Shown here piece by piece: positions 16,101-25,600 of a stretch of DNA of 64,000 bases (position 1 is the stretch's first letter; each line of letters opens with the position of its first letter). The notes under the pieces are model-generated. The model was not told the DNA's origin, made no database searches, and worked only from the letters and a program-made list of their open reading frames with translations. Position numbers and translations under genes: made by a program. The DNA comes from Ornithoclostridium sp944380285 (GTDB taxonomy: Bacteria > Bacillota > Clostridia > Christensenellales > UBA3700). Location: positions 1,364,001 through 1,428,000 of the forward strand of contig OZ006985.1 in the NCBI GenBank assembly GCA_963931165.1, given 5' to 3'.

Positions 16101-16916
16101 ATGGCAAACTTTTTCGATTATCACGCAAGCGAGGTCATCAAGCTTAAGCTGACCGATTTTGAAGGTCCGCTCGACCTCTTGTACACATTGATCAAGGAGA
16201 GCAAGCTCGACATCGCGACCTGCCGTCTTTCGGAGGTCACCGGGCAGTATCTCGCCTATATGGATCAGATAGGCACGGTGGACATGGACGTCGCCAGCGA
16301 CTTTTTGGTAATGGCGGCGACCTTGCTCGACATCAAGGCTAAGAGCCTTTTGCCTCAGCTCGACGCGGAAGAAGAGGATTTCAGCGACCTCGGCTACGAT
16401 CCCGAAGAGGAACTGCGCCGTCAATTGCTGCTGTTCCAAATGTTCAAAGAAGAGGCGGACGAGCTGCGCAAGAGCGAGGTGCTCAACCAATTTTACCCCC
16501 AGCCGCAATACACCGAGGACGACGCCGAGATCGTCGTCAAGAGCTTTGACATAGGCAAGCTCGTCGACGCCTACGGCAAGATCTTGCTGAGGATCTCGCA
16601 GCGCGACAAAGAGCTCAGCACCAAGAAGATACGCAAGGACAGATACACCGTTGCCGAAAAGATCGCGTTGATCTCGAGGGTGGTCATGGACAGGAAAAAG
16701 GTCAACTTCTGCGACCTGTTCGAGGAGGACGCGAGCCGCTCCGAAGTGATCGCGACCTTCCAGGCGTTGCTCGAATTGATGAAGAAGCAGTTCGTCAAGG
16801 CGACGCAGGAGACCGCCGAGGCGGACATATACATCGAGCTCAGCGAGGAGCAGGAGGGCAAAGAATACGACCTTGCGGAGCTGACCAAGACGGAGGACAA
16901 ATATGACGAAGAGTGA
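16101..16916 (+). CDS. scpA: Segregation and condensation protein A
   Basis: ScpA is the kleisin subunit that bridges the SMC dimer in chromosome condensation. The 271 residues start with a typical N-terminal SMC-neck-binding region, LTDFEGPLDLLYTLIKESKLDI, then YLAYM and FLVMAATLLDIKAKSLLP. An acidic linker follows, and the C-terminal winged-helix region contains VAEKIALISRVVM. The tail is acidic (EEQEGKEYDL). It overlaps the start of scpB by 14 bases, consistent with translational coupling and equal supply of both subunits. Confidence 0.95.
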   Translation: MANFFDYHASEVIKLKLTDFEGPLDLLYTLIKESKLDIATCRLSEVTGQYLAYMDQIGTVDMDVASDFLVMAATLLDIKAKSLLPQLDAEEEDFSDLGYDPEEELRRQLLLFQMFKEEADELRKSEVLNQFYPQPQYTEDDAEIVVKSFDIGKLVDAYGKILLRISQRDKELSTKKIRKDRYTVAEKIALISRVVMDRKKVNFCDLFEEDASRSEVIATFQALLELMKKQFVKATQETAEADIYIELSEEQEGKEYDLAELTKTEDKYDEE

Positions 16917-17748
16917 GATATTACATACCGTAGAGGCGTTGATCTTCGCCTCGGGGGTGCCGATCAAGCGCAGTGAGCTGTACGACAGCCTGCCGCCCGA
17001 GGTGACCAAAAAGGACATCAACGACGCGATCAAGGCGCTCGATCAGACCTACCGCGATCCGCGCGGGATAGTGCTTTTGCACATCGACGACAAGGTGCAG
17101 TTCGCGACCAATCCGGTATACGGCGACGCCGTCGCAGGCGCACTGAGACCGATCAAGGAGAGGGAGCTTTCGCGCACGCTGCTCGAAGTGCTCGCGATTA
17201 TTGCGTACAAACAGCCGACCACGCGCGGCGAGATCGAAGAGGTCAGGGGCGGCGTCAGTTCCGACTATGCGATCTCGACGCTGCTGCGCTTCGAACTGAT
17301 CGAGGACTGCGGCAAAAAGAACGCGCCCGGGCGTCCGACGCTCTATCGCACCACGGACAACTTCCTCAAAAAGTTCGGCTTGCATAGCATCGACGAATTG
17401 CCCGACTACGCCAAGGTCATGGACAGGCTGGTCGAGTCGGGCGGCTACAACAACCTCTCCGAGGGACTCTATCGCGAGGTGGGCAGCGACGGCAGCGGCG
17501 AATACGACAAGCGCATGCAGGAGAAGCTGATCTCCAAACAGCTCGACAGAGAGATGAACACGTCCGAGGTGCCCGACTTCCTCGAAGGCGAGAAGTTCGA
17601 TGTCATAGAGGGCGGCGAGGGCGACGACGTTGACGAGTTTCCCGATTTGAGTGACGATCTTCCGGACGGAGCGGAAGAGGTTGCAGCCGACGTCGTCGGA
17701 GACGAACTGCCGGACGACGGAGACGAGCCGCAGGACGACGAAGATTGA
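16903..17748 (+). CDS. scpB: Segregation and condensation protein B, with an acidic tail
   Basis: ScpB binds ScpA as a dimer through paired winged-helix domains and completes the SMC-ScpAB complex. The 281 residues include VEALIFASGVPI at the N-terminus, LLEVLAIIAYKQPTTRGEIEEVRG near residue 92 and GRPTLYRTTDNFLKKFGL near 145, all family hallmarks. Beyond about residue 225 there is a strongly acidic, low-complexity tail (many D/E, ending DDGDEPQDDED) that most ScpB proteins lack or have much shorter. A terminator follows at 17755. Confidence 0.95.
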   Translation: MTKSEILHTVEALIFASGVPIKRSELYDSLPPEVTKKDINDAIKALDQTYRDPRGIVLLHIDDKVQFATNPVYGDAVAGALRPIKERELSRTLLEVLAIIAYKQPTTRGEIEEVRGGVSSDYAISTLLRFELIEDCGKKNAPGRPTLYRTTDNFLKKFGLHSIDELPDYAKVMDRLVESGGYNNLSEGLYREVGSDGSGEYDKRMQEKLISKQLDREMNTSEVPDFLEGEKFDVIEGGEGDDVDEFPDLSDDLPDGAEEVAADVVGDELPDDGDEPQDDED

Positions 17749-17754
17749 ACAGAC

Positions 17755-17784
17755 AAAAATACGGCGAATGCGCCGTATTTTTTT
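17755..17784 (+). terminator. Intrinsic terminator after scpB
   Basis: A 12-bp stem (AAAAATACGGCG / CGCCGTATTTTT) with a 4-base loop, ending in a T run. Confidence 0.9.
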
Positions 17785-17912
17785 GCGAGAAAGGCAGGTG
17801 CTGCCTGCATTGGGCGATATCGACCCGATATAACTTTTATAGGGGTGCTAAAAAGGTATCGCTTACATGTTGAGAATTTGTCGAGACCGTTTTTGCCGAA
17901 TACAGTGCATTA

Positions 17913-18362
17913 TTATTCGGCGAAGAACAACTTTTTGAGCAATTTGCGGTTGACGTCCGAGACAGAGCTGAAACAGAGGATGTAGCATACGGAGAAGACG
18001 AGCGCGTCGCGTTTTGTGCTGTCGGGCAGACTGTCGAGCAACGTCTTTTGACGTTTTACCGCGTCCTCGATGGACTTTTCTTTGACCAGCTTTTCGGCGT
18101 TGGACTTGACGCGCGCCGACTGCGTCGGTTCAAAGACGTACGACCAAATGTCGCTCTCGGTCTCGTAATAGTGTCCGTCCTCGGCGGCGATGATCGCCGG
18201 CAGCAGCGCGGACAGGTCGAGATAGAGCTGTTCGGGCATGCCGCGCCTTTCGGCGAAGTCGAACAGCGCGTTGTCATAGTCGCGGAATCGAGCATATGCC
18301 TCGGGCACGAGCTGTGAGCGTTCTTTGGAGCCGTATTCGGCGAAGTAGCTGTCAATATCCAT
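17913..18362 (-). CDS. Hypothetical protein with an autonomous promoter and operator-like palindrome
   Basis: The 149-residue product is not recognisable. It is mainly helical, with no signal peptide or membrane segment: SYFAEYGSKERSQLVPEAYARFRDYDNALFDF at the start (residues 4-35) and RDALVFSVCYILCFSSV near residue 119. The ATG at 18362 is chosen because GGGAGG lies 7 bases upstream; a start 13 codons earlier would run through the palindrome at 18377. It is inserted, on the opposite strand, between scpAB and ytfJ, genes usually in one block in Firmicutes. Confidence 0.65.
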   Translation of the reverse strand: MDIDSYFAEYGSKERSQLVPEAYARFRDYDNALFDFAERRGMPEQLYLDLSALLPAIIAAEDGHYYETESDIWSYVFEPTQSARVKSNAEKLVKEKSIEDAVKRQKTLLDSLPDSTKRDALVFSVCYILCFSSVSDVNRKLLKKLFFAE

Positions 18363-18376
18363 AATTGTCCTCCCGT

Positions 18377-18429
18377 CAAGGCGACATACGCCTTGATTCA
18401 ATTATACAACGGGCGGGCGGATATGTCAA
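18377..18429 (-). promoter_or_regulatory. Consensus promoter with an overlapping inverted repeat
   Basis: On the minus strand TTGACA (18424-18429) and TATAAT (18401-18406) are separated by 17 bases, nearly perfect sigma-A boxes. The palindrome CAAGGCG-N5-CGCCTTG (18377-18395) covers the predicted transcription start, a good position for a repressor. Confidence 0.8.
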
Positions 18430-18499
18430 TATCGGTTTTGAAAAAGGCGGAGATATCGGCAAAATACGGATCGTAAACGCACGACGGAGCAGGCGCGAA

Positions 18500-19084
18500 C
18501 TATCCGTCGTTCGCGCAGGTATTGCGCTTTGCCGCCTTTGCGGCGGATACGCAGCGAAGCGCGCAGTCGAGAGCGTTCGCGCAAGAGAGGGTGATCGAGC
18601 CGTAAAACGTCGCATGTCCCACATCGGCGACGCGTAGGTCGCAATCGCATTCGCGAGGGGACAGGATCGCGATCGCCGCAGACATCGCGAAGTTTGCGGT
18701 AAGAAGTTTGATCTCCGTCTCGGGATGGTCGCCGAGAGGGATCGCGAGCCTCACGGTCAATCGGTCGCAACACAAATTCCATGAGGCAAGCGCGGCAAGA
18801 ACGGGGCGAAGAGACCGGCGTTCCTTTTGAGCGTGCGAAGTCTCGCCGCCATCTTTTGGGGCGGGCAGCCGAATCGGATCGCCCTTGCTAAATTTGAGAC
18901 AGACTCCGTCCGAGACCGCAAAGAGCCTCGCCTTGACAGAGTGGATCCCCGGCGTAAAGACGTCGACGCAGAGCGCGGCGTTTTGGGCGTCAAGGATGAA
19001 GTTGAGCCGCACCCTCGCTCCCAGCAGTGCGCAACCGATCAGCGCGACAGAGAGGAAAGAGAGGGACAGCGCTAATACCGTCAT
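18500..19084 (-). CDS. DUF2953-like (YtfI-type) membrane-anchored protein
   Basis: A 194-residue protein with one N-terminal membrane helix (VLALSLSFLSVALIGCALLG), then a beta-rich region (RVRLNFILDAQNAALCVDVF) and a C-terminal part with LTVRLAIPLGDHPETEIKLLTA. This resembles DUF2953 proteins such as YtfI. Those genes normally precede ytfJ in the same direction, whereas here the gene is divergent from ytfJ. The ATG at 19084 starts the membrane helix; a start 22 codons upstream is possible, and no good Shine-Dalgarno decides between them. The family assignment is moderate. It supports a sporulation context. Confidence 0.6.
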   Translation of the reverse strand: MTVLALSLSFLSVALIGCALLGARVRLNFILDAQNAALCVDVFTPGIHSVKARLFAVSDGVCLKFSKGDPIRLPAPKDGGETSHAQKERRSLRPVLAALASWNLCCDRLTVRLAIPLGDHPETEIKLLTANFAMSAAIAILSPRECDCDLRVADVGHATFYGSITLSCANALDCALRCVSAAKAAKRNTCANDG

Positions 19085-19167
19085 GCGGATAGTATGCGCA
19101 AAAGAGCAAAGGAAACGCAATACGAATAACGAACGCGCCGCGGCGCACACTATCGCCGAGGTGAAAT

Positions 19168-19524
19168 ATGAAAGAAGATCTCAACGCAATGATATGCGCG
19201 ACCATGGAGAGCCTGAAAAGCGCAGGGGCGGTGGACAACGCGATAGGCGCACCTATACATCTGTCCGACGGGTCGGTGTTGATCCCGATGAGCAAGATCT
19301 CGATAGGCTTCGCAACGGGCGGAGGAGACTATACGCAGGGACAGAGGACGCCGATGCCGATACAGTTCGCAGGCGGCGGAGGAGGCGGTGTGACGATCAC
19401 TCCGATAGGCTTTTTGTGTTGCAGTCCGGGCGAGGAACCGGGCGTGTTCAAGATGGACAAAGAGGAGAGAAAAGAGCTGTTCGAAAAGCTTTTGAGCGTT
19501 GCCGCAGGGGTGTTGAAGCGATGA
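19168..19524 (+). CDS. ytfJ: Sporulation protein YtfJ (GerW family)
   Basis: A 118-residue YtfJ/GerW protein, required in Bacillus for spores to respond to some germinants and made in the forespore. The sequence shows the characteristic order: a helical start (MICATMESLKSAG), GAPIHLSDGSVLIPMSKISIGFATGGG, a glycine-rich centre with GGGGGGVTITPIGFLC, and a charged helical end. GAGGTGAA lies 4 bases before the start. Its stop overlaps the start of dacF by 4 bases (ATGA), so the two are coupled. Confidence 0.92.
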   Translation: MKEDLNAMICATMESLKSAGAVDNAIGAPIHLSDGSVLIPMSKISIGFATGGGDYTQGQRTPMPIQFAGGGGGGVTITPIGFLCCSPGEEPGVFKMDKEERKELFEKLLSVAAGVLKR

Positions 19525-20714
19525 CATATAGTGATAAATTGTTCTCAATTAGTGCGATTTTGATAATAATATTGCTCATTTCAGCCACAGTGAGTCTATT
19601 TAGCGCTTTCGGTGTCAGCGCTCAGACGGGCTCGGGATATGTGCTCGTCGACGCGCTGTCGGGCGTCATTTTGGACGGCGACAACAAGGACATGAGGCTC
19701 GAAGAGGCGAGCACGACCAAGGTGATGACCGCGCTCGTCGCGATACGAAAACTCGACCCGTCCGACATCGTGACGGTCAAGAGGGAGAGCGTCGGCATAG
19801 AGGGTTCGTCCGTCTATCTCAAAGAGGGGGAGCGCATTTCGGTCAAAACCTTGCTGTACGGTCTGATGCTCCGCTCGGGCAACGACGCCGCGCACGCTCT
19901 TGCTGTCGCCGCGTGCGGCAGTGAAGAAAAGTTTGTCGAGGCGATGAACGCGGAGGCGGAAAGGCTTGGACTTGTCAACACACACTTTTGCAATCCGCAC
20001 GGTCTGCACGCAGAAGGACACTACACGTCGGCTTACGATCTTGCGATGATCACTCGCGAGGCGTATCGTGAGCCGCTTTTTGCGGAGATAGTCGCATCAA
20101 AGTCCTATCGTTCGGACGACCCGCGCGAGAGCGAGGCGCACGTCTTCTACAACAAAAACAAACTTCTCTCGACCTTGGACGGCGCGAACGGCGTAAAGAC
20201 GGGCTATACCACCGCATCGGGCAAGTGTTTCGTAGGCGGAGCGAAGAGGGGCGGGATGCAGCTCATCTGCGTCGTGCTCAACCGCGGCGACATGTGGCAA
20301 AAGGCTGCGGATCTGCTCGAATACGGCTTCGAGCACTACGAGCCGACGCTCGTCGGCAGGTCGGATGTGCCGCTGTTTGACTACGAATACGGCGGCGAAC
20401 GCATTCAGCTTCGACTTGCCGAGGACGTAGTTCTGCCGACCGAAAAGGGCGAAAGGGCGGAGCTTGGCTGGGAATTTGTGCCCGTCGAGAGGGTCGAAAA
20501 GGGCTTCGCCGCCGGGGATACGGTCGGATTTGTGCGCTTTTGGCAGGGAAATCGCTTGATTTTTGAGGCAAAAACGGTTACGATAAAAGCGATATCAAAC
20601 AAAGGAGCAACTTCGCTGCGCGGGCTCGCGGCGGAGGATACGATCGATTGGAAAGGCTTAACAAGTATCTCGCCGCTTGCGGCGTCGCCTCGAGAAGGGG
20701 CGCCGACTTACTGA
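19521..20714 (+). CDS. dacF: D-alanyl-D-alanine carboxypeptidase (DacF-like, S11 family)
   Basis: A serine-type low-molecular-weight penicillin-binding protein of 397 residues that trims the last D-Ala from peptidoglycan stem peptides outside the membrane. A signal peptide covers about residues 1-35. The active-site triad is visible: STTK near residue 68, SGN near 121 and KTGYT near 226. DacF trims spore peptidoglycan in Bacillus, and coupling to ytfJ supports that role here. The gene runs 67 bases into rluB in another reading frame, an unusually long overlap. The last 20 residues may therefore be recently acquired. Confidence 0.9.
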   Translation: MTYSDKLFSISAILIIILLISATVSLFSAFGVSAQTGSGYVLVDALSGVILDGDNKDMRLEEASTTKVMTALVAIRKLDPSDIVTVKRESVGIEGSSVYLKEGERISVKTLLYGLMLRSGNDAAHALAVAACGSEEKFVEAMNAEAERLGLVNTHFCNPHGLHAEGHYTSAYDLAMITREAYREPLFAEIVASKSYRSDDPRESEAHVFYNKNKLLSTLDGANGVKTGYTTASGKCFVGGAKRGGMQLICVVLNRGDMWQKAADLLEYGFEHYEPTLVGRSDVPLFDYEYGGERIQLRLAEDVVLPTEKGERAELGWEFVPVERVEKGFAAGDTVGFVRFWQGNRLIFEAKTVTIKAISNKGATSLRGLAAEDTIDWKGLTSISPLAASPREGAPTY

Positions 20715-21361
20715 TCGCGGACGGCAGAGTCAAGATCAACAACAAACTCGTCACCGCCCTCGGCACCTCTGTCGGGGACGGCGACGTCGTCTCGGTGGAC
20801 GGCAAGATCGTCCGCCCCGTCACCGAGTTCAAATACATCATGCTCTACAAGCCCAAGGGCTGCGTGACCACGCGCAGTGACGAAAAGGGGCGCAAGACCG
20901 TTTACGACTATCTCAAAGATCTCAAAATCCCGCATCTCGTGCCTGTCGGCAGGTTGGATTACGACACCGAGGGGCTGCTTCTTTTGACCAACGACGGCGA
21001 CGCGGTCAACGCGTTGACCCACCCCAGCCACGAAGTGGAGAAGACCTATCTCGTCCACGTCGACGGCGAGGTGCCCGAGCACAAACTCGCGCAGCTGCGC
21101 AAGGGCGTGGTTCTCGACGACGGGGTCAAGACGTCGCGCAGCAAGGTCAAACTGATCGAATTCAAGGACGGCGTCAGCAAGTTGCAGGTCGTCATCTCCG
21201 AGGGCAAAAACCGCCAGGTGCGCCGCATGTTCGCCGCGGTCGGCGAAGAGGTGACATTCCTCAAACGCGTCGCGGTCGGCGCGATTCGCCTCGGAGGGCT
21301 GTCTCGCGGCGCGTACCGCTATCTAAACGATCGCGAGATCGCCTACGTCAAATCGCTGTAA
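20648..21361 (+). CDS. rluB: 23S rRNA pseudouridine synthase (RluB/RsuA family)
   Basis: The 237-residue enzyme has an S4 RNA-binding domain (residues 1-60, MERLNKYLAACGVASRRGADLLI) and a catalytic domain with GRLDYDTEGLLLLTNDGD (about 100-117), which contains the catalytic aspartate. GKNRQVRRMF lies near residue 188. It converts a uridine in 23S rRNA to pseudouridine. Translation starts at TTG 20648, 11 bases after GGAGG, inside the end of dacF. Gene order scpAB, (ytfI), ytfJ, dac, rluB is common in Firmicutes. RsuA (16S) specificity cannot be fully excluded. Confidence 0.92.
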   Translation: MERLNKYLAACGVASRRGADLLIADGRVKINNKLVTALGTSVGDGDVVSVDGKIVRPVTEFKYIMLYKPKGCVTTRSDEKGRKTVYDYLKDLKIPHLVPVGRLDYDTEGLLLLTNDGDAVNALTHPSHEVEKTYLVHVDGEVPEHKLAQLRKGVVLDDGVKTSRSKVKLIEFKDGVSKLQVVISEGKNRQVRRMFAAVGEEVTFLKRVAVGAIRLGGLSRGAYRYLNDREIAYVKSL

Positions 21362-21396
21362 CATCCGCCCGAAATGGCGCAATATAGGAGAAAATT

Positions 21397-22608
21397 ATGA
21401 AAAACGCACTTCGCATCACGCTGTGTCTCTCGCTCTGCTTCGCGTGCGTATTCACGGCGGCGGCATGTCAAAACAACAGCGTCGAACCCGCGCCCGTTCT
21501 CAATGGTTTCGACACGACTTTGCCCGATCTTTCGGGGCTTTCGACGCACAAATACTTTTTCGGCTATGACGAGGGCGTCGACGGCGACCGCGCCGCGGTC
21601 GAGGCTAAGCTCGCCGCGGACGGCATAGCCGCGACCAAGTACGGGTGGTATCCCACTCTGATCGACAACTTCGACTACAACGCAGACTATGCGGACAACA
21701 TGGGGCTGGATCCCGAGATCTGGACGTCGTCCGTTCACGGCGTGCGCTGGGCGTCGCAGGACGACAAACATCCCGAGTACGCGTGCTATTGGTGTCCGGA
21801 GATGGTCTCGGTCAGCGCGGACGGTCACGCGGTGATACGTTCCGAGTACATCGCCGGCCACGACTGCGAGGTCTGCAACGCCAACGCCGCCTATTTCGGC
21901 GGCAGCGGCGCGGGGAGATATACCGGCGGCTTTGAGACGCGCGTCGAGACGCCGCTCACCGACGATGACGGCAACGTGCTCTACAATGAGTCCAACGATC
22001 GTCCGCAGACGGACTACAAGCAGGACGAATATCTGTTCCGTCAGGCGTACGGCTACTACGAGACGAGGATACGTCTGCCGCGCAAGGAGGGGATGTGGTC
22101 GGCATTCTGGCTGCAATCGTCCTATCAGCGCATGGTGGACGGCAGCGGGGAGGACGGCACCGAGATCGACGTCTACGAATCGGCGTTTTTGACGGGCAAC
22201 GACGACAGCCACCGCATGGGGCACGCGCTGCTTTGGGACGGCTACGCCGAGGGCGCGCAGGTGTCGTCGCTCGTGTTCGACCTCGGCGACAACGACCTCT
22301 ACGACGGCGAGTTCCACACGTTCGCGCTGCTTTGGACGCCCGAGTATTATGTGTTCTACGTTGACGGCAAGCCCAATTGGGCGACCTCGGACGGCGGAGT
22401 CGCAAAGGTGCGCGAGTTCCTGCGCTTCACCTGTGAGATCGACGCCGGCGACGAGTGGGGACCGCACGGACAGAAGATAGGCGCGTTCGACCATGACGGC
22501 GGAGTGGGGCTGATGGAGATAGATTACGTCCGCGTCTATCAAAATCTCAATTGGCTGGATGACATAGAGGACGACAGCGGAGAGGGAGAATATTCGCCTC
22601 AAAATTGA
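21397..22608 (+). CDS. Glycoside hydrolase family 16 lipoprotein
   Basis: A 403-residue secreted beta-glucanase-type enzyme. The N-terminus is a lipoprotein signal peptide with a candidate lipobox ending at C24 (FTAAAC), so Lgt should anchor it to the membrane. The GH16 catalytic motif ExDxxE is present as EIDVYE (residues 256-261), followed by HTFALLWTPEYYVFYVDGK and the late IDYVRVYQ strand that closes the jelly-roll fold. GH16 members cut beta-1,3/1,4-glucans, laminarin or galactans; the substrate is not decidable here. GGAGAAAATT precedes the start, and a terminator follows at 22620. Confidence 0.9.
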   Translation: MKNALRITLCLSLCFACVFTAAACQNNSVEPAPVLNGFDTTLPDLSGLSTHKYFFGYDEGVDGDRAAVEAKLAADGIAATKYGWYPTLIDNFDYNADYADNMGLDPEIWTSSVHGVRWASQDDKHPEYACYWCPEMVSVSADGHAVIRSEYIAGHDCEVCNANAAYFGGSGAGRYTGGFETRVETPLTDDDGNVLYNESNDRPQTDYKQDEYLFRQAYGYYETRIRLPRKEGMWSAFWLQSSYQRMVDGSGEDGTEIDVYESAFLTGNDDSHRMGHALLWDGYAEGAQVSSLVFDLGDNDLYDGEFHTFALLWTPEYYVFYVDGKPNWATSDGGVAKVREFLRFTCEIDAGDEWGPHGQKIGAFDHDGGVGLMEIDYVRVYQNLNWLDDIEDDSGEGEYSPQN

Positions 22609-22619
22609 GTTTTCGTTAC

Positions 22620-22646
22620 GCCGCGCCTTCGGGCGCGGCATTTTTT
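22620..22646 (+). terminator. Intrinsic terminator after the GH16 gene
   Basis: An 8-bp stem GCCGCGCC / GGCGCGGC with a TTCG tetraloop, followed by A and six T. Confidence 0.93.
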
Positions 22647-22696
22647 ATGTTCAAAACGGCAATAATCGCCTCGCGCGAAGAGCGCGGAGGTGAACG

Positions 22697-25600
22697 GTGG
22701 TCTATGCGATCTTGGCATTGCTTGTATTGATATTCGTGACGCTTGCGGCGTATGCGCTCGCGTCGCCGGGGCGGAAAAGGGGACGGAGTTTCGGAGAACT
22801 GACCCCTGCGGCTGTGGACGAACTCGCGCTTGAACTTCGGGCCACCGTCGCGGGCGGCGCAGCTCCGTCGCGGGCGACTTACGCGTTTGCGGCTGCGCGC
22901 GCCTACCGCCGCATAGTCGCAGCCGACAGAGCGGGGATCGCGCTCGAGGAGTGCGAAAAGGTGTTTGCGGAAAAATATCACACGCTCCGCGCGCGGCTCA
23001 ACCGAGGTTTCGGTGCGCTCGCCGCGCTTCCGCATACAGACGGAGAGGCGAGGATATTTACGCTCGCAACGGCGATATTGTCGTCGGCGGAGCTGTGTTC
23101 CGATGCGGATAAATTGCAAAAGACGCTTTTGAGATTCGTCTCCCGCACTCCGCTCGATCATGCCGAAGTCGTCGCGCTGCCTCTCGCGATAGAGGCGGCA
23201 GGCATGCGGCTCTGGGCGGACGTCGCGCGCAGGCTCGTCGTACTTTCAAAGTCGCGCGAGGCGGCTCAAAGCGACGTCGTGCCCGACAGGCGCAGGGCGA
23301 AAAAGGACGGCTATGTCTACTACTTCGTCAAGAGCGGCAAGCGCGTCGATCCGCGCTATGCCGAGGGCAGGGAGTTCGATCGCGGCGGCGCGTGCGTCGC
23401 GTTTGCCGCCGAGACCGCGGGCTATGCCGAAAAGACGGAGCGGATACTCGCGCTTTTGACGACCTCTCGCGAGGCGCTCGACGCAGAGTTTTCGGCGTCG
23501 ATATGTCCCGGAGCGGCGGCAGCGGCTCGGGACGCGGCGTTTGCGGCTACGGACGTCGGCTCAAAGCTCGCCTATTTCGCCGCCGCGGCGACGATCGCAA
23601 GCCGTTTGGGGACTTCCGAACGCGCGGTGATCGAGGCGGCTGTCGCGCTCGGAGAGGACAGGGGCGTACATTTCGGGACCTATCTGTTCGAGAGGCACGA
23701 CCTGCTCAGGGCGAAGCTGCTCGGCAAACGCCCCAAAAGGTCGCATGCGGGCAGAAACACTGTTTTGTTTGCCTCGGCGGTGTTCTGTTCGAGCGCCGCA
23801 CTCGGCGCTCTCGCGGCGGTGTTTTCGGGAGGAGTCGCCGCTGCGGTCGCGGTCGCGATATGCTGTTTTTTCGCCTTTTTTCCCGTCTGCGATCGGGCGG
23901 CGCGCGTCGTTGCCGCCAGGCTGTGCATACGCCGTCCATGTCCTCGGCTGACCTGTCCGCGCGACGAGTCCTGCCGCACCGAATTGGTGATGCCCGTCTT
24001 TCTCAAAGGCGAAAAAGAGGCGAGGCAGGTCGCCGATCGATTGCTTTCGATCGCCGCGGTCAACGATCGCGAGTTTTGTTCCTATCTGCTGCTTTGCGAC
24101 TTTGCGCCGTCCGACGCGGAGTGGGATGGCAGCGACGACGGCTTGCTCTCCGTCCTTGAAGAATATGAGAAAAGGGGGTTGAAGATCGCGGTGCGCCGAC
24201 GCGTGAGGGAGAGGGGAAGATGGCGCGCCCGCGACCGCAAGAGAGGCGCGATCGCCGACTACAACGCCGCGAGAATGAGCGGCTGCGACGGCGCGTTCGT
24301 AAAGTTGTCTCCCTCGGACGGCAGGGTGAGGTATGTCATCGTCGTCGACGAGGACGACCTGCTCGCGCCGGGGGCTGTCGGAGAGGCGATGGACGCGCTC
24401 CGTCATCCGCTCGCGGCGAAGTACGACCTGCTCGCGTTCGGCGCTTATGCGGACGGCGGCAGGGCGCGCACCGCGTATGCGCTCGACAATTCGGGCGGAG
24501 GAGTCGCCTATGCCGGACACTCGGACATATTTTTCGATCTTGCGGGCACAGCGGTGTTTTGCGGCAAGGGGATATATCGCCTCGACAACTTTGCGCGAAA
24601 GACTGCGGCGTTGGAGGGCAAACGATTGCTCAGTCACGACATCGCCGAGGGCGCGGTGATGAATACCGGCGCGGCGGACGTCGCCGTCTCCGAGATCCCT
24701 CCCGAATGCCCGAGTGCGGACGCGGCGAGAGCGGCGAGGTGGCGGAGAGGGGATCTGATGCTGCTGCCGCTGCTCGGCGGCACGGTCAAAGATCGCGCCT
24801 ACGCCTACGTCATCCTGTCCAACGCGATCGCGGCGCTCGCGCCGATAGCGGCGTTTGCGCTGGTCGCGGCGTTTTTCGCGACGGGGAGCGCGGTGCTCGG
24901 GATAGCGGCTGCGCTTGCGGTGTTTGCGTCTCCAGCTGCTCGAATAGCCGAGAGCGCGCTGACGTCAAAGGGCAGGCGAGCGGCGGCGGTGCTGTGCGAG
25001 GCGGCGCGGACGGTCGTCGGCGCGATGATCGATCTCGCGCTGCTGCCCATGCGCGCGGCAAATTGCGCGTTGACCGCGCTGTCGACCGCGCTCTTCGCGC
25101 TCTTTGCTCCGCACAGGCTGTGCGAATGGAAGACGTTCGCTTCGTCGGAGAGTGAGAGCGCGGCGGCGTTTGCCCGCGTCGCGCTCCCCGGGGCGGTGCT
25201 TGCGGCGGTGTTCGCGGCGGTGTTTTGGCGCGGCTTCGCTTTTTCGATGTGGGCGGCGGCATATCTCGCGGCAGCGGCGGCGATGTTTTCGCGCGCGTTC
25301 GTCCCGACCGCGACCGTCCGCAAAGCGAACGAAAGAGACGAGCGCAGATTGAGGAAGTACGTCGCAAGGACATATGAGTATTTCAAGGCGCTCGACGGCT
25401 TTTTGCCCTGCGACAACATCCAGATCTATCCGCCGGTCGGACACAGCGCGACCGTGTCGCCGACAGATCTCGGCTTTTGGCTGATCGCCGACGTCTGCGC
25501 GGCAAAGTGCGGATTGATCGCCGAGGACGAGGCGTACGCAAAGGTTGTCTCAAAGCTGACGCGCGTCGTCGGTCTGCCCAAGCGGAGCGGGCATCTCTAC

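Noticed and set aside
18885..19520. N-terminal extension of the dacF frame through ytfJ.
   Set aside because: The signal peptide and coupling point put the start at 19521. The extension is arginine-rich out-of-frame translation of other genes.
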